A DNA stretch of 64,000 nucleotides from Nicotiana tabacum. Taxonomy: Eukaryota; Streptophyta; Magnoliopsida; Solanales; Solanaceae. The translations under genes and the position numbers were made by a program. Where the stretch lies: positions 994,501 through 1,058,500 of the forward strand of contig NC_134084.1 in assembly GCF_000715075.1 (NCBI RefSeq), in the 5' to 3' direction. The notes under the pieces are model-generated. The model did no database searches. It saw nothing but the letters and a program-made list of their open reading frames with translations, and was not told the DNA's origin. Of this stretch, positions 35,742 to 47,276 are shown in pieces (within the stretch, counting starts at the first letter, position 1; each line of letters starts with the position of its first letter).

Positions 35742-36983
35742 TGATCACGCCCAACTATGTCTTATAAAAAAGAAAAGCGGTCATTGCAAATATAATCAGG
35801 GTATTTAGCCCAAAGTCGAATCCATAGGGAATTAACCTACCAATTACTCTTGTTAGACTCACTAATTTCTTCGTAATCAACTTCCCGGATATTCTGAATA
35901 ACAATTGGTGATATTTTTACTAGCTATAACTGAATAAAGTTAAGTAAACTAAAAGCTAACTATGATTGAGTTTTAAACAAATAAGAGAAGGATCTAAGGT
36001 TATGATTTCCCCTATTGATGGAATCCCTTCCTGTTATGTTTCGCATAGAATTGCCTAATCGTCTCTATCGATCATGAGCACTCTTACTATCGTAAATCTC
36101 TCACGAGTAATTACGACAATTTACTAGATGCACTCTCCCGAGTTACGCCAGCTGGCTTTTATTACAGCTCATTTTAGATCACACCCAAGGTTTCGTTATC
36201 CCTAATCGCTCCTTTAAACCCTCGGTTATTGATCCCTCATATACTTTTGGAGTTGTTTTGTTCAACAACTACCTAAATATACACTCTCTCCCGAAGAACG
36301 TAGTTGAACAAATATAGATTGAACCGACAAACTATATTACTATAACAAGAAATTCATCCTCAACAGGTTCTATCAAAACCCTAGACTAAGTAATTAGCTA
36401 CTCATAGCAAAGCAAGATAAGATCGCAAAAGTATTCATAATTTGCAAATAAAGCTAACGAAGTGAAGATTGAAAAACTCTAATAGTTGCTTGATCTTCTC
36501 ACACTTGTTCTTGCCTCCAATTCAGTCTAAAAACAATCTTAACCTTCGCTTGGGCGAGTTTGTTGAGTTTATAAAGGGTTAGGATAAGTTTTCCCCGATT
36601 TACACTTTAGTCCCCAAATTTCTGGGCGATTACACAATCGACCGCGACCACGGCAGAATGCGGCGCGACCGCTATGAAATGAAACTATTCTACCTCAATT
36701 GTTTGGCCTACTGTGTTCCAGCTGCGGTCGACATCTGTCGTGGTGGCCTCTTGCCAAGTCCTCCTTTGCATCTATCTTGCATATTTTCGTTTGGGTTCTT
36801 CTTGATTGGCCTTATATCCACAATATTGACTCCAAAATACTCTATAGTCTCTTCCTAACTTGGATTAGTTCCTACAAAGCAAAAGAACACCAATTAGAGT
36901 ATTTTGATATCATTTTGTATTTAAAACAACGGTAAAACATGGTTCATTTAGAGTGTAAATCGCATCTATATAACCTATTATCA
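35742..36983 (-). repeat. 5' LTR of Athila-2
   Basis: Starts TGATCACGCCC and ends ACCTATTATCA. The CpG-rich block at 36640-36745 is more eroded by transitions than in the other LTR, and about 50 bp are missing near 36295. Confidence 0.93.
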
Positions 36984-36988
36984 CAAAC

Positions 36989-38213
36989 CCAGGAAGCCTC
37001 TCAATGCTTTAATTGACCTAGGTATAGGCCAGTTCACCATAGCTTCTATCTTTGAGGGGTCAGTAGTAACTCTTTCCCCAGTGATAATATGGCCTAGATA
37101 TTCCACTTTGTCTTGGCCAAAAAAAACATTTGGATCTTTTGGCATACAATTGCTCCTTCCTAAGAATTTCCAGCACCTTCCTTAAGTGTTCCTTGTGTTC
37201 CTGAATGGTAGGGCTATAAACTAGGATTCATCAAAGAAAATCAATACAAAATATCTCAAGTGATCTTGGAAATCATGATTCATAAGGCTTTGAAAAGTGG
37301 TCGGAGCATTAGTAAGGCCAAAGGGCATTACTTTAAACTCATAGTGACCTAAATGTGTTCTAAAGGTTGTTTTGTAGATATCCTCCTCATTTATCCTGAT
37401 CTGGTGATAGCCTGCCCTCAGATCTATCTTAGAGAACACATAGGAACCACTTAATTCATCAAGCAAATCATCTATTAATGGAATTGGAAACTTATCTTTA
37501 ACAGTCATCTTGTTAAGCTCTCTATAGTCAACGCAAAACCTCCAACTATCATCCTTATTTTTGACTAATAGTAAAGGTAATGAGAATGGGGAATGGCTAG
37601 TTTGTATGATTCCATTAGATAACATATCTTTAACTTATTTTTCTATCTCATTTTTCTGAAAATAGTTGTACCTGTAAGGTCTGATGCTAACTGGGGTTGA
37701 TGCCGGTTTCAAGGGTATGAAATGGTCATGTTGTCTTTTAGGAGGCAATGAAGTCGGTTCCACAAACACATCATTGTATTGCTGCAGTAGTCCTGATAGC
37801 TTTGAAGGTAACTCTTCTTGCTGGCCCACTTCTGTGGCTATTACTATAAATAGGTGGCCCCAGAACACCTTCCCTTTCTTGAACAGTTGTTTTATGCCAC
37901 TACTAGACATACTTTGCAATATTGCTTGGTTGTACATGCCCTTAAATTCACTCTCCTACCATTGTGTGACACTACAGCTTTGTAGGGTACAAAATCCAAT
38001 AGTACTAGATTATGAGCCCTCATCCAATCTCCCCCTAAAATTATATCACAACCACCCAATTAAATTAGCCTCACTGAATCCTCAAATTCTATCCCTTGTA
38101 TCTTCCATTTTAGCATAGGACATGAATAAAGACTCATCAATTGATTCCCATTAGTCACAGTAACTCTCATAGGTATGGCTTCCTTGAGAATGCACCCAAT
38201 CTGTCTAGCAGTC
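36989..38213 (-). pseudogene. protease C-terminus and reverse transcriptase, Reina-like element
   Basis: Runs leftward from the solo LTR to the Athila-2 target site. It starts with the protease remainder (ETARQIGCILKEAIPMRV), then RT at about 37221-37937: [40 protein letters not shown] and [16 protein letters not shown]. The catalytic box reads FFDES, so the second Asp is Glu, and a stop follows at once. Stops also lie near 37635. Family knowledge says D-D is required for RT activity. Confidence 0.85.
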
Positions 38214-40066
38214 TGTAGGGCCTCAATATTTTAAATAAGGACATATCGGATATTTAGCAAATAAAACATAAAACAAACAAAAAAAACAAAAAAAAAGATG
38301 GAAAACAAAAAGGGCCGAAGCCTATTAGAATTATTAACCTGCCAAGGTTAAGGGTTTAAAAGCAAAGATGATTTGTCTTCTGAAGGAAACAATAAACAGA
38401 AAAAGAAAAAAAAACAAAAGCAGAGAAAGAAAGAAGGAAAAGAGAAAAGAAGGAGGAAGAAGTGGGTGAAGTGCGTTGGAGCCATAGCTATAACTGTTGA
38501 GGAATCTTAAACACTAATTGTCTTTTAGGGGTATTACTTGAACTTCTCCTTCTAGTAGATTTTAATTTCGATTCTCTTGATTGGAAGATTCTACAAAGTA
38601 ATAGAAATTATACTAGTTTATTCACGCAATTGAGAATTTTCTTCCTAAAGAATCAATAAAACTTTATGAAATTTCAAGTAATAAATTTTATGAATAGGTT
38701 AGAGTTGATAAATTAGTAATTACTCATATGTGGGTAAATATAAATCCACAGATTAAGACCCAAACATGAACCCCGATGATTGGATATTCTAAAATAGCTA
38801 TGAATTATCCTAAATAAGGAAATTAATGATTGGAGGAATTTGTACGAGTTGCTTGAGGTGAAGCAGTTGGTAATTCAGCATAAGTACTGTGAGTAGTAAC
38901 CTTACCGCAATTTGTGTTTTCATAACTTGCATGATTTTACACATGATTTTAATATGAATATGTTACCGATTATTTTGAGTTGCATGTGGGACAAGTCTTT
39001 TACTCGATATGATATCGAAATAGTTATTTGGGATAATTACCGTTGTTTTAAATATTCTTGTTGTCACTAGATATGTTCTATCGTTACTTGAATTTACTGT
39101 TATCGAAATGAAATTACATGGTGTGATAAAGAATCAAAATGCCCTATATTGTTTTAAAATATTTTCCTATGAGTATATACGGATATAAAGACAAGTATAA
39201 ATAGGAGTAGACTTTAAAGGATCCCGTAGCTAACGGCAGGTTCATTAGACCTTGTATTTACCGATTACAGAGTACAGTTATAACCTTCGCTAGTGGGAAG
39301 GTAGAAGTAGCATACCGTTACTGATTTTCCTCGAGTAGAGACTACCGTTATATTTGACTTATTGCGAAGAAGACCACAGTTATACCGATTATATGATCCA
39401 TTCATTGAAATATCCCAAAATGTGAATATTGATGTTATACAGTGGTTACTGAGCTTATTACTAAATTATTAATTGTATTATCTACAAGAAGAATATGATG
39501 AGACTGAAAATTATTTATTATTTTTGAAAGGGCATTTTTATGTTGTTTTCCGTTTGATATACTAGCATGTTTTCTGACTTGTCCCCAATAAAAATGGTTG
39601 TGGTTAAGTGTTATTACTCACTGAGCTAGCGACTCATTCCCTGCTAATTTTTTTTACAGAGACAGCAGTTGATGCGGGCGAGGATTTCGTTAATTAAAGT
39701 GCACAAGTTGATAGTTCTTGGTGAGCCTCGTACTTGTTCGCGTGGGCGGATATTTAACCACAACCATTTTTATTATAGTCGTATGTTGAGTATCGTTCTC
39801 ATTTATCAAATTTGGAGATAAATTCGTATTTATAGTAGTTAGTTGGTGGTTTTGTTATGGTGGAGACTTGTTTTGGTTAATTGACAAGTTATCAATTATT
39901 TGGAATGGTATTATGATGGTTGGTTGTTGATTTGAGACAGGAAATTTTTTTGGGATAGTCCAAAAATAGGGGAAACTCTGCCTGATTTTCTGCTAAATAC
40001 CGATGAGGCTTACTTGGGGGCACTTGCTCCTAAGAGCCGGTCACGATCCTAAATTGGGTCGTGACA
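38214..40066 (+). mobile_element. Tekay-type solo LTR
   Basis: An 1853-bp sequence starting TGTAGGGCC and ending GGGTCGTGACA, the complement of the terminal bases TGTCACGACTCGG of the Tekay element's LTR. The flanks CAGTC (38209-38213) and AAGTC (40067-40071) form a target duplication with one change. Removing it restores the protease frame of the Reina-like host element. No internal retrotransposon domains are present, so it is read as a solo LTR left by LTR-LTR recombination. It holds no gene. Confidence 0.75.
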
Positions 40067-40071
40067 AAGTC

Positions 40072-40120
40072 TCCATATCCAAAAAACTATGGATGCTTCC
40101 TGAATCCAGCAGGATAGTTA
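40072..40120 (-). pseudogene. protease active-site fragment, Reina-like element
   Basis: The minus strand reads LLDSGSIHSFLDM, the aspartic protease active site (DSG). It is cut by the solo LTR directly afterwards. Joining it to 38213 across that LTR keeps the frame (continuing ETARQIGC), which confirms the insertion model. Confidence 0.75.
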
Positions 40121-40329
40121 ACACCTTCTTTTTGGTTGTTCCACTCAAAGTAATTGTATTTGAAAACTCTGTCCCTGATAGGGCATTAAGGCTAACAGCT
40201 TCCTCTACCATTTCTAACTCCTGTGAGTCCTCAATGTACTCTAATTCATTTGGCAGGTCGCTTGTTGTTCTGGTTCTAATGTTCCTTCCTCAGCTATCAT
40301 TGCATTGAGTTGTTTGCTCTTACATTGAT

Positions 40330-41077
40330 GCCCAGACACCCATTTGTCCCCACATTTGTAACATAGATTGCGGTTCCGTTTGGTACATGTATTAGATGTA
40401 TTTCCTGGCCCTTCTCTAGATCAATTGCCTTGAACTCTATTCACTGTTGAGTTGCTAGTCTGCATTGTGCCCTTACCCCAAGTGATTTTACTTTTCCTAT
40501 TTTGCCTTCAATAACCTTCTCTTGAAACCTAGCCTTCTCCACAGCCTGACTCAATGTATAAGGATTAAGAATTTTCACAGTGTTCCTAATTTCCTCCTTA
40601 AGACCTTCTACAAAGAACTCCAAGAAAAATTCTTCTAGAATAGTAGGTCTTCTAATTAATACTCAGGTCTTCAGTTCCTCAAACTTTTCCAGATATTCAT
40701 TAACTATGCCTTTTTTTTCTAATTTTTTGAACTCCCTAATTAAGTTGAACTTACTATTATCTGCTTCTACAAACCTTCTGCAGATTTCCTCACAGAAGTT
40801 TTTCCAAGAGATAGATCCGTGACTTACCTGGTATGAGAAAAACCAGGCAAGCCTCAACCTTGCCAACTAGGTGAAGAACTGCAACTTCGAGTTTCTGCGG
40901 AGGATCCAACACCTGATTGTATTGGAAATATCGCTCACACCTTCGCAACCATGAACAAGGGTTAGATCCAGCACTATCAAAGTAAGGAAATTCGAATCTA
41001 TGTCTGAATTGACCTCTTCCAAGTGAAAATTCTACTGAATCACCATACTTATGCCGAAGCTCCTCAGTTGTCTAGTT
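40330..41077 (-). pseudogene. gag remainder with zinc knuckle, Reina-like element
   Basis: Continues gag on the left of copia-B. Recognisable are the capsid segment FCEEICRRFVEADNS (about 40770), KLEKKGIVNEYLEKFEEL, FVEGLKEEIRNTV (about 40600) and a chromovirus zinc knuckle CYKCGDKWVSGHQC at about 40330-40372. Frames shift several times between these blocks. In an intact element this protein would form the particle and bind RNA. Confidence 0.75.
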
Positions 41078-41082
41078 GTAAT

Positions 41083-42413
41083 TGTTGGGATATATACTAT
41101 TAACCATGAGTTTGGTTTAGATATAGTATTTATTATGAAATAATTGTTTATTCAGTTTTAATAAAGTTTTAAATAGATCATATAATAGTCTGTGTCCTTT
41201 GCTTATATAGTAGATGATTTAGTGTATAGAGTTTAGCTTATACACGGAAGATTAAATCATCGGTTCTTATAAGTATAAAGTTTGAGTTCACAATCTAATG
41301 ATGGAATTGGACAAACCATCAGGAATGATTGTAGCACAAGATTAAATATAATTAGTCTTGATTATGGGAATGGTTTAATTCCAACTTCTTGTGCTAGTAC
41401 ATTTTGTATGTATTGAACGGACCAGGTAGAGATAGGTATTTTATACTGACTTAATAAAATAAACTCTCTAGCCATTAAATGTACTTATACTCTTAATCTT
41501 GATATAATTATTATTAGCTGTGTATATTATTATTGTTTTGATTTATTAAAAGGCGAGATTCTTTCGTGGGTCAATATGCCTGGTAAATTGGATAATAATA
41601 ATATACATTGGCGAAGTAATAGTTAGTTGATGGAATCCATGTCTCGGTTTAGAGATTGATGATATACCTTTATGAAAGCTTATAAGTTTGCATGTGTAAA
41701 CCCGGCCGGTGGATTTTGTATCCGACACATGAAATAAGTTAAGCGAAAGTCTAAAGGAAATAATCAATAAATTAAATCGTCAGTAATTTAATTTAATTGA
41801 TTCGTATCTGAATCTTAACATGGGGAGTTAAATAAGATTTAATGGATGAATTTTGAAATTGAATAAGGAGTGTAATTACGAATTTTTAGTGGAATAATTC
41901 GTAATTAATTATGGTGGATATTAAATTCGAAAATTACAAATTAATTTCATAATTGGAAGCCTTGTTAATTAAATTCTGTGGTCCCTATTGTGCCTAAATA
42001 ATAGGAAATAAAGGAATCCTTTTTCTGGTGGAAAAGAAAACCTAACAGCTTTTGGAAAAGAGTCTTAACCCTTAAAACTTGTGCTATAAATACATAAGGT
42101 TTTCCACCTAGAGGGATGAGTACATGGTGGCTGAAATTTTCAGCCAAGTTTTCCTAGAAATTTCACCCACACGAAATTGCTATTTTCGGGTATTATTTGG
42201 GTAACACAGTAGAAGACCGTGGAACGTTCGAGGATCACGATTGTGCGGGTGATGGAGATTTCGTTGAGAAGTTATGGAACTGAAGGCTCACATGGTAGAA
42301 GAGATATGTTCACGCTTCAAGAGGTAACCCGTAAAATCCCGTTTATGCTAGTTGTCTAAATTACATGTGATTTTGATACTGGGATTGCTTCCGCTGCATA
42401 TAATAATCCATCA
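41083..42413 (+). repeat. 5' LTR of copia-B
   Basis: Starts TGTTGGGATATATACT and ends AATAATCCATCA. Near its 3' part, CTATAAATACATAAGG (about 42083) is a candidate TATA region. Confidence 0.95.
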
Positions 42414-42415
42414 AT

Positions 42416-42427
42416 TGGTATCAGAGC
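42416..42427 (+). promoter_or_regulatory. primer binding site, initiator tRNA-Met (copia-B)
   Basis: TGGTATCAGAGC lies two bases after the 5' LTR, a perfect 12-base match to the initiator tRNA-Met complement. Confidence 0.9.
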
Positions 42428-42654
42428 TCACTCACATCTAATTAGATAACTAAGTTTTTCATGAAACAAGAATATGGTGTTTATGTGCATTTTTTGAATT
42501 ACATATATATGTGATTTTCTGAAAAACTGCACTGCTGTTTTGTGAATTAACTGTGCATAATTTATGGATTATTCTTATAATCATGAGATATATGTTTTTT
42601 TTATTGATATTTGATTGAGATTATCTGAATTTTTTGGGGTAAACCCTAGAAAAA

Positions 42655-44665
42655 CGCAAAACTTGTTTTTGACCGAATAGCCGGAATTTTCGGAGGTCAA
42701 CGAACTTGATGGACTCCGATTGAGCTGAAATTTGGTGGGTCTATCGGAAACGCCGTGGTGAGAAAAACTCACTGCTTTAGCAGTGAATCATGGTAACTTT
42801 CGGCGTTTTGAGGTCGGTTGGACTGTGTTTTGGACGTTTTTCTATTTTCTGGAAATTATTTCTTAATAATTTTAATTCCTTTTTAATTCAATGGTGTTGA
42901 GGATGACTCCCTATGGTCCCCATGATTAAATACTAGTCGTATAATAGGTTTACACATTGACTATTAGCAAATAAACGTGTTGTTGTATTAAATTCAATAA
43001 TAGAGGTGTAAGATTTTATTGACTAGGTCTTACAAGGTATAATTCATATTGTGTAATGATATAATTATTTTGTAAGAAAGTAAAATTCTCTATTTGATAT
43101 CCTGGATGACTAATGATTGGAGCGTTTGGCATGTTTGTGCATAAAAAAATTCTCAAATTTAAGTTTATATTTTCATGCCCTACGTGATTACTAGTTTGGA
43201 TTTTCGATGAAGAATTTTGTTCTCTGATTGGAGGTTCTAATTAAGTGAAATATGACGGTATGTTGTATGAGTTTTATAATGTTGGTGTGACTTTTAAGCT
43301 ATGGTCTACCATAAAATAATTTTATGAGCTAAATATATATTCACTTGTAAATTGAGAATTTTATGAGCAATAAATAGTTACCACTGAAGTGGTTTGTTTA
43401 TTTGAACTCATGAAAAATTCTTAGTAAATTTGTACATGTGAAATTATATCTATTCATGGATTGAGCATTATAATTAATAAGTAGGATCCACAAAATGGTC
43501 TATTTATTTGAGTCATTGAAATATGTTTAATATACCATGTGAAAATTATCCTTGAGAAATCTACATTAATGGTGGAGGTTCATAACTAGAAAAAGAGTAT
43601 TTATCTATGGGTACTAGTAAAACTAACTCCACCCATGAGAAGAGATATTGGGGTTTTCACTGAACGAGAGAAAATATAATATCTCAGGTTCTTATGTATT
43701 TAATAAAAGGATAATTTATTGCAAAAGGAGATATTATATATCCTAGAAATAGGAAGAAAATAATATATGCCTTGAGCTCATAGTGTAATTATAAGGAGAA
43801 TGTAAATCAATATCATATTTATTTTAATTCATGAAACTACTTAAAACGGTTATTCTCCGAGTTTGGTTACAGGCTAGTGGTCATGAATTTGACGGACTCC
43901 GATTAACCTGAAACTTGGTGGGTTCATCGAAAACAATCTAGTGAAAAAAAAAACTCCTTGCTATGCAGTGAATCATGTTATTTTTTTGGCATTTTGACGT
44001 CGTTTAGATGGGTTTTCAAGCAGTTTATTAAATTGAATTTGTTATAAATATGAAAAATTATTCTTTATATATCGGCTATATTTGTGTTAAATCTGAAACA
44101 TGATGATTTAACTTGATATGATATATAGAAAGAATGCAAATCACATGGATTTAATCTTGACTACGCCAAAAAAATAATTTATTCGAATTTGGTCTAGTTT
44201 TTGGTGATCATGAATTTCACGATCTCCGAATGACCTGAAATTCGGTAGGATCATTGGAAACGATCATTTAAGAAGATCTCACTGCTATGCAGTGAATCAC
44301 ATTGTATTTTGACGATTTGGGATCGTTTAGGTGAGTTTTTTGGAGGTTTGACGGATTAAAATGTGATTTACATACGAAAAGTCATTCTTTCTATCATTTT
44401 ATATGTCTAATCTGGAACATGATAACACATGTTGATTTGACATGAATTGGTATATGATAAAAAAAAATGTAGGTCATATTTTAAATTCTTAAAAAAATGC
44501 TTAAAATGATAATTTTTCAAATTTGGTCGCAATTTTTGATTGATATGAAATTTGGTAGATTTATCAGAAATAGTCCAGTCAATAATAATCACCACTATAC
44601 AGTGTGAAATATTAATTTTAGTATTTTAAGACTGTTTAAATGGGTATTGAGCATTTTTTTTAAAT
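42655..44665 (+). repeat. four dispersed copies of a ~170-bp leader repeat in copia-B
   Basis: Related units lie at about 42664-42842, 43857-44035, 44187-44355 and 44516-44665. Each has GACTCCGATT-like and GAAATTTGGT(G/A)G-like words, then a small palindrome and GTGAATCA. The palindrome is perfect in unit 1 (CACTGCTTTAGCAGTG, 42770-42785) and unit 3 (CACTGCTATGCAGTG, 44280-44294), nearly so in unit 2, and shortened in unit 4 (CACTATACAGTG). They lie between the primer site and the pol remnant. Confidence 0.8.
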
Positions 44666-44860
44666 ATGGAACTTAATCCTCAGAGAAAAGTTCGTGGTTG
44701 TGATAAAGTGGTGATGAGAATAAACCCCTATGGTCTTCATTTTATTTATTTATAGTGAGATAATAAATTTATGCGTTGACATTAGGTCTTCCTCCATATC
44801 GGATAAATTTATTATGAACTCACTGGCTATAGTTACTAGTTATTGATAACCAATATTAAC

Positions 44861-45347
44861 TCTCCATCTGAGCTTAAAGGGTTGAATCAATTTTGTAACT
44901 ACAATACAATCATGATTAAGTGGTGATAGAAATATATTTCTATGGTCTTCCACTATTAATTTCAAGTGAGTAATAAATTTATGCGTTGACTTTAGGTCTT
45001 CCTCCATATCGGATAAATTTATTGTAATCTCACTAGGTGAAATACTAGTAATTGATATCGTGTACTTACTCTCCATCTGAGTATACATGTTGGATCAATG
45101 AAACTAGAGCTATTAGAAATGATGTTCACTTGACTTAAATTAACAGTATACTCTCCATCTGAGTTGGATCTGTTTTAATTATTGGAGTGAATAATCTGGC
45201 ATTGCATATGTATGTTGCATGAGTAGTTCTTTCCCATCGAAATTGCTATTCAAGATGCATGACATATATGTGTAGTGTGTTTTAAAATTTTTGTATTAAA
45301 AAGTTATATACAATTGACTAAAAATAATAGTATGCTCTCCATCTGAG
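44861..45347 (+). repeat. four copies of TCTCCATCTGAG in the copia-B leader
   Basis: Exact 12-mers at 44861-44872, 45070-45081, 45152-45163 and 45336-45347, each inside a longer diverged repeat. GCGTTGAC...GTCTTCCTCCATATCGG occurs twice (about 44775 and 44983) and TTCCCATCGAAATT twice (about 45231 and 45416). Confidence 0.8.
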
Positions 45348-45879
45348 TTGGTTCTATTTATTTTTGGATTGTATAATTCTTGCATTATATAATATACTTT
45401 GCATGAATAATTCTTTTCCCATCGAAATTTATTATTCCAGATGCATGTATGTATATAAATATTGAATGCAGTCTGAATTTTACTATTCAGTGTTTTGACT
45501 TATTATGATCTATTTAATATTTTTATCTCAACTCCACAATGATTTTATGCAATTTGTCGTATTACTTATTAAAATTTTCTTTTAGTGATAAGGCATTAAT
45601 TTTAAGGATGCAATATATGTACTTTTGTTAGAAGGAATTTAATTCCGGTTTCTGGGCAAAATAAGAGATGGATATTTGTTTTATTTTTCGAATAACTCTT
45701 GAGTTATTGAGCTTAATAAACACTTTATCTCTTGTGGTACATGAATGCATGACCTTGTTATTATATATTGATGTCTCTCCTGAACAGAACAATATTAGTC
45801 TACCTCATAAGAAAATATGTTCTTCAAAATTGAGTAAAACTTATCTGTGCACTTTTATCTAAGTCATATTAATCTGGAT

Positions 45880-46720
45880 AGGATTTCAAGTTGGTCAAGT
45901 ATGGACCTTAAGATTCATTGAAAGTAGAGGCACTACCAACTTGTGGATCCTGTTTGGAAGGAAATTTGACTAAAAGATTTTTCCCTTTAAAAGGAAATAA
46001 AACTAGTGATAAGCTAGAATGAATCCTTTCTGATTTGTATGGTTAAATGAACATACTCGTAAGAGATAGATTTTGAGTATTTTATGATGTTCATAAATGA
46101 TTACTCAAAATATTAATATATTTATTTGATGCACTGTAAGTCTTAATGAATTAAGTAATTCAAGGTTTTTAAGACTTGAAATAGAGAAGCACCAAAGAAA
46201 TATATTAAGTTACTACAATTTGATTGTAGTGGCGAGCATCTCTCTAAAGACTTTTTTAGTTACATATCAGAATAGGGATTACATCTCAATTGACTACACC
46301 GTAAACTCCATAATAGAGTCGTGTAGTAGAAAGAAGAAATAAGGCTCTTTTGGATATGGATAGACTAATGACGTGTTATTCAGATTTTCCTTATTTATTT
46401 TTGGAATATTTCCTGGAAACTTCAAATTACATTCTGAATTTAGTTCCTTCTAAGCTAGTACCTGGGACATCTATAGAACTATGGACTGAATGTAAGCTTG
46501 GTCTGTGGCATGTTCAGATATAGGATTATCCCGCATATGTGCTGAAAGGGAAAGCATATACGTAAGTTGGAACTAAGAATGGATAGGTGCATGTTTATCG
46601 AATATCCAAGAAAACGAATGAAGCTTTATTTTATTGTCCTAAAGAAAATAAGGCAATTGTTAAAACAAATGCATTTTTCTAGATAAGGACTATTTAATAA
46701 AACATGTTCCTAGAAGTAAA
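45880..46720 (+). pseudogene. ruined integrase segment of copia-B
   Basis: Copia integrase is recognisable across frames: a C-x2-C zinc motif after CTACCAACTTG, the stretch equivalent to SDRGGEYLS near 46210, ERRN-like near 46325 and SFWG-to-YILN-like near 46400-46440. Stops and indels are frequent. RT motifs were not found to the right. No product is possible. Confidence 0.65.
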
Positions 46721-47177
46721 CTATTTTTACAGGAATTGGGCAAAGAAATAACTAGATGTTCAAGAACATCAAAACCCACACGTCAGAATTGACATTCCAT
46801 TGCATTTAAATAGTGGGAGAACGTTAATAGACATAATATGCCTTTATCGAGTGGGAGTGATTTTTGAACATTGAACACTATAGTAAGAAGTCACTAATAT
46901 TTCAATGTCGTGAGTTAACGAAGGTAATATTAGTGGTACTTCGTCTTAGTGGGAGAAAGCTAAAGAAAATTATAGTTCGGTGTTCATTCTTGGGATAGTT
47001 TCGGTAACAGGATCTCTGAAGAGTTTAATACCAAACTAAATAATTACGACAAAGTACTACTGGACAAATATTGCATCAGATATAACTTGGCAAGATTCTT
47101 TAACAAAACCTTATTTGGTGAAGACTTTTAATAGTCATGTAAAAGAATGCCTGAGAAAGTTGTAGATGCATGGTTAT

Positions 47178-47276
47178 GAGTCTAAGTGGGAGATTGTTGG
47201 GGCATATACTATTAACCATGCATTTGGATATAGTATATTCTAATAATTATCATGGTTAAAAGTCTAAGTGGGAGAT
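47178..47276 (+). repeat. duplicated polypurine tract with LTR-start fragment, copia-B
   Basis: GTCTAAGTGGGAGAT occurs twice. The first (about 47179-47195) is followed by a variant of the first 40 or so LTR bases (TGTTGGGGCATATACT). The second (about 47262-47276) directly precedes the real 3' LTR and is the functional tract by position. Confidence 0.85.

Larger units (their letters stand above)
25001..36983 (-). mobile_element. Athila-2: complete Athila-like element with an extra 3' gene
   Basis: An 11,983-bp minus-strand element with LTRs 25001-26299 and 35742-36983. Perfect CAAAC duplications at 24996-25000 and 36984-36988 place it in the RT/RNase H region of the Reina-like element. It has the same gag-pol type and orientation as Athila-1 and a tRNA-Asp primer site (15 of 18 matches). 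It differs from Athila-1 in much of the LTR and in a 3.7-kb 3' region that holds remains of an extra gene. Its frames are less damaged than those of Athila-1. Confidence 0.95.

Noticed and set aside
38214..40066. A degenerate protein-coding gene between the Reina protease halves
   Set aside because: No long frame is present; the ends and duplication fit a solo LTR, and removal restores the host protease frame.
42581..42772. Minus-strand short frame in the copia-B leader (also 44407-44595)
   Set aside because: The similar peptides arise only because the leader repeat units are related; there is no start context, length or domain to support coding.
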